A stretch of 64,000 nt of DNA from positions 4,960,001 to 5,024,000 of the forward strand of contig NZ_VFMK01000001.1 of NCBI RefSeq assembly GCF_006715025.1, read 5' to 3'. Source of the DNA: Serratia fonticola. GTDB taxonomy: Bacteria; Pseudomonadota; Gammaproteobacteria; Enterobacterales; Enterobacteriaceae. A model generated the notes under the pieces. That model did no database searches, was not told where the DNA came from, and saw only the letters and a program-made list of their open reading frames with translations. Positions 62,204-64,000 of this stretch are shown here, one piece after another (position 1 is the stretch's first letter; every line of letters begins with the position of its first letter). A program made the position numbers and the translations under genes.

Positions 62204-64000
62204 TTATTTTTGCAAACGGCCATGGCACTGCTTGTATTTCTTGCCAGAACCACATGGGCAAGGATCGTTACGCCCCACTTTACGCTCAGCGACTGCCGGT
62301 GTGTTTGGATCGGAAACAGCCAGCGAGTTTTCTTCCTGGTGGCTCAGTTGCTGCTGACGTGCCAGGCGCTCAGCTTCTTCACGGCGTTGCAACTCCAACG
62401 CTTCAACCTCTTCCGGCATCCGCACCTGAACCTTGCTCAGCACGCTGATCACTTCATATTTCAGCGATTCCAGCATGGTAGAGAACATGTTGAAGGACTC
62501 ACGCTTGTATTCCTGCTTCGGATCTTTTTGCGCATAACCACGCAGGTGGATCCCCTGACGCAGGTAATCCATCGCCGCCAGGTGCTCTTTCCACAGTGAA
62601 TCCAGCGTTTGCAGCATCACGCCTTTCTCGAAGTTGCGCATCATTTCGCTGCCCACAACTTCTTCTTTGCGCAAGTAATCTTCTTTCGCTTTCTCCAGAA
62701 TACGTTCACGCAGCGTTTCTTCATGCAACTGCGGTTCTTTATCCAGCCACTCAGCAATCGGCATATCCAGATCGAAATCGTTTTTCAGACGCTCTTCCAG
62801 CCCCTGCACATCCCACATTTCTTCCAGGGATTGCGGTGGAATGTAGCTGTCGATCGTCGTTTTGAACACGTCCTCACGGATGCTGGCAATAGTTTCGCTC
62901 ACATCGGACACATCCAGCAATTCGTTACGCTGGCTGTAGATCGCACGACGCTGATCGTTGGCCACATCATCGTATTCCAGCAACTGCTTACGGATATCGA
63001 AGTTACGGCTTTCAACTTTACGCTGCGCGTTAGCAATCGCTTTGGTTACCCATGGATGTTCAATGGCCTCGCCATCTTTCATACCCAGTTTACGCATCAT
63101 GCCAGAGACGCGGTCCGAGGCGAAAATACGCATCAGTGCATCTTCCATTGACAGGTAGAAGCGGGAAGAACCGGCATCCCCCTGACGACCGGAACGGCCA
63201 CGTAACTGGTTGTCGATACGACGTGATTCGTGACGTTCGGTACCGATGATATGCAAACCACCCGCGGCCAGAACGGCATCATGGCGGATTTGCCAAGCAT
63301 CTTTAATCGCGGCAATCTGCTCTTCGGTTGGGTCTTCCAACTGAGCCACTTCGCTCTGCCAGCTCCCCCCCAACACGATATCGGTACCACGACCCGCCAT
63401 GTTGGTCGCGATGGTGACCGCACCGGTCTGGCCTGCATTAGCGACGATATCGGCTTCCATAGCGTGGAATTTGGCGTTCAGAACCTTGTGTTCAATACCC
63501 GCCTTGGTCAGTTCGCGGGAAACCACCTCTGACTTCTCGATCGAAATCGTCCCCACCAGCACCGGTTGACCGTTGCTGGTACGCTCACGGATATCTTCAA
63601 TGATCGCCGCGATCTTTTCTTTTTCGGTCATGTATACCAGATCCGGCATATCTTTACGGATCATTGGGCGGTTGGTTGGCACCACGATGGTATCGAGCTT
63701 GTAGATAGAGCTGAACTCGAAGGCTTCGGTGTCGGCCGTCCCCGTCATACCGGCCAGTTTTTCATACAGACGGAAATAGTTCTGGAAGGTGATGGAAGCC
63801 AGCGTTTGGTTCTCATTCTGGATTTCGACGCCTTCTTTGGCCTCTACTGCCTGATGCAAACCATCAGACCAGCGGCGCCCCTGCATGGTACGGCCAGTGT
63901 GCTCGTCAACAATAATGACTTCACCATCTTTGACGATGTAATCAACATCACGGGTAAACAGTACATGAGCACGTAACGCAGCGGTCACATGGTGCATCAG
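62204..64000 (-). CDS. secA: Preprotein translocase ATPase SecA, C-terminal two thirds (cut by window edge)
   Basis: The motor of the Sec pathway. The visible 598 residues match E. coli SecA from about residue 307 to the end; the start lies beyond 64000. Seen are the second half of NBD1 and the preprotein-binding junction, NBD2 with TIATNMAGRGTDIVLGG and GTERHESRRIDNQLRGR, the helical scaffold and wing, and the C-terminal zinc-binding CPCGSGKKYKQCHG that contacts SecB. The frame is intact throughout. mutT follows. Confidence 0.98.
   Translation of the reverse strand: MMHHVTAALRAHVLFTRDVDYIVKDGEVIIVDEHTGRTMQGRRWSDGLHQAVEAKEGVEIQNENQTLASITFQNYFRLYEKLAGMTGTADTEAFEFSSIYKLDTIVVPTNRPMIRKDMPDLVYMTEKEKIAAIIEDIRERTSNGQPVLVGTISIEKSEVVSRELTKAGIEHKVLNAKFHAMEADIVANAGQTGAVTIATNMAGRGTDIVLGGSWQSEVAQLEDPTEEQIAAIKDAWQIRHDAVLAAGGLHIIGTERHESRRIDNQLRGRSGRQGDAGSSRFYLSMEDALMRIFASDRVSGMMRKLGMKDGEAIEHPWVTKAIANAQRKVESRNFDIRKQLLEYDDVANDQRRAIYSQRNELLDVSDVSETIASIREDVFKTTIDSYIPPQSLEEMWDVQGLEERLKNDFDLDMPIAEWLDKEPQLHEETLRERILEKAKEDYLRKEEVVGSEMMRNFEKGVMLQTLDSLWKEHLAAMDYLRQGIHLRGYAQKDPKQEYKRESFNMFSTMLESLKYEVISVLSKVQVRMPEEVEALELQRREEAERLARQQQLSHQEENSLAVSDPNTPAVAERKVGRNDPCPCGSGKKYKQCHGRLQK

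Overview
This 64 kb window is chromosomal DNA from an enterobacterium, most likely Serratia or a close relative in the Yersiniaceae. The assignment rests on E. coli-like proteins throughout, several ERIC elements, cysG inside the sulfate operon, and a single merged glucarate/galactarate cluster. Nearly all genes are housekeeping genes with recognisable enterobacterial homologues. I see no tRNA, rRNA, CRISPR array or prophage.

Region 1 (1-16.8 kb): an amino-acid ABC transporter ATPase is followed by a block of three tandem 125-bp repeats. An IS481-family element of 1,285 bp (1060-2344) splits the third repeat. Sulfate assimilation follows as two operons on the minus strand, cysGDNC-ygbE (7329 down to 2503) and cysJIH (13240 down to 8809), with the aminopeptidase gene iap between them. 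Together they encode ATP sulfurylase, APS kinase, PAPS reductase, sulfite reductase and siroheme synthase. Next come queD and queE (queuosine) and an aromatic-acid-type MFS transporter.

Region 2 (16.8-32.9 kb): the histidine genes hutU-hutH and an amino-acid permease lie behind a HutC-like operator. The eno-pyrG-mazG-relA-rlmD block follows on the minus strand, with barA divergent from rlmD.

Region 3 (32.8-41.8 kb): a complete D-glucarate/galactarate pathway. gudP-gudD-garL-garR-garK lie on the minus strand, garD is divergent, and the activator cdaR is alongside. In E. coli these genes are in separate loci. Here the cluster joins two gene blocks that are far apart in E. coli: cys...relA-barA, and degP-dgt-mtn...secA.

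Region 4 (41.9-64 kb): degP, dgt, mtn-btuF-yadS, a small exported protein, erpA, clcA and hemL. A small accessory insert follows with a PIN-domain toxin/HTH antitoxin pair and a promoter region built of 9-bp repeats. Then come ampE, nadC, the ppdD-hofB-hofC type IV pilus genes, guaC, coaE-zapD-yacG, mutT and the 3' two thirds of secA. ampD, which normally lies between nadC and ampE, is absent. Several ERIC elements of different lengths sit in the gaps, one of them carrying four consecutive hairpins just upstream of yacG.
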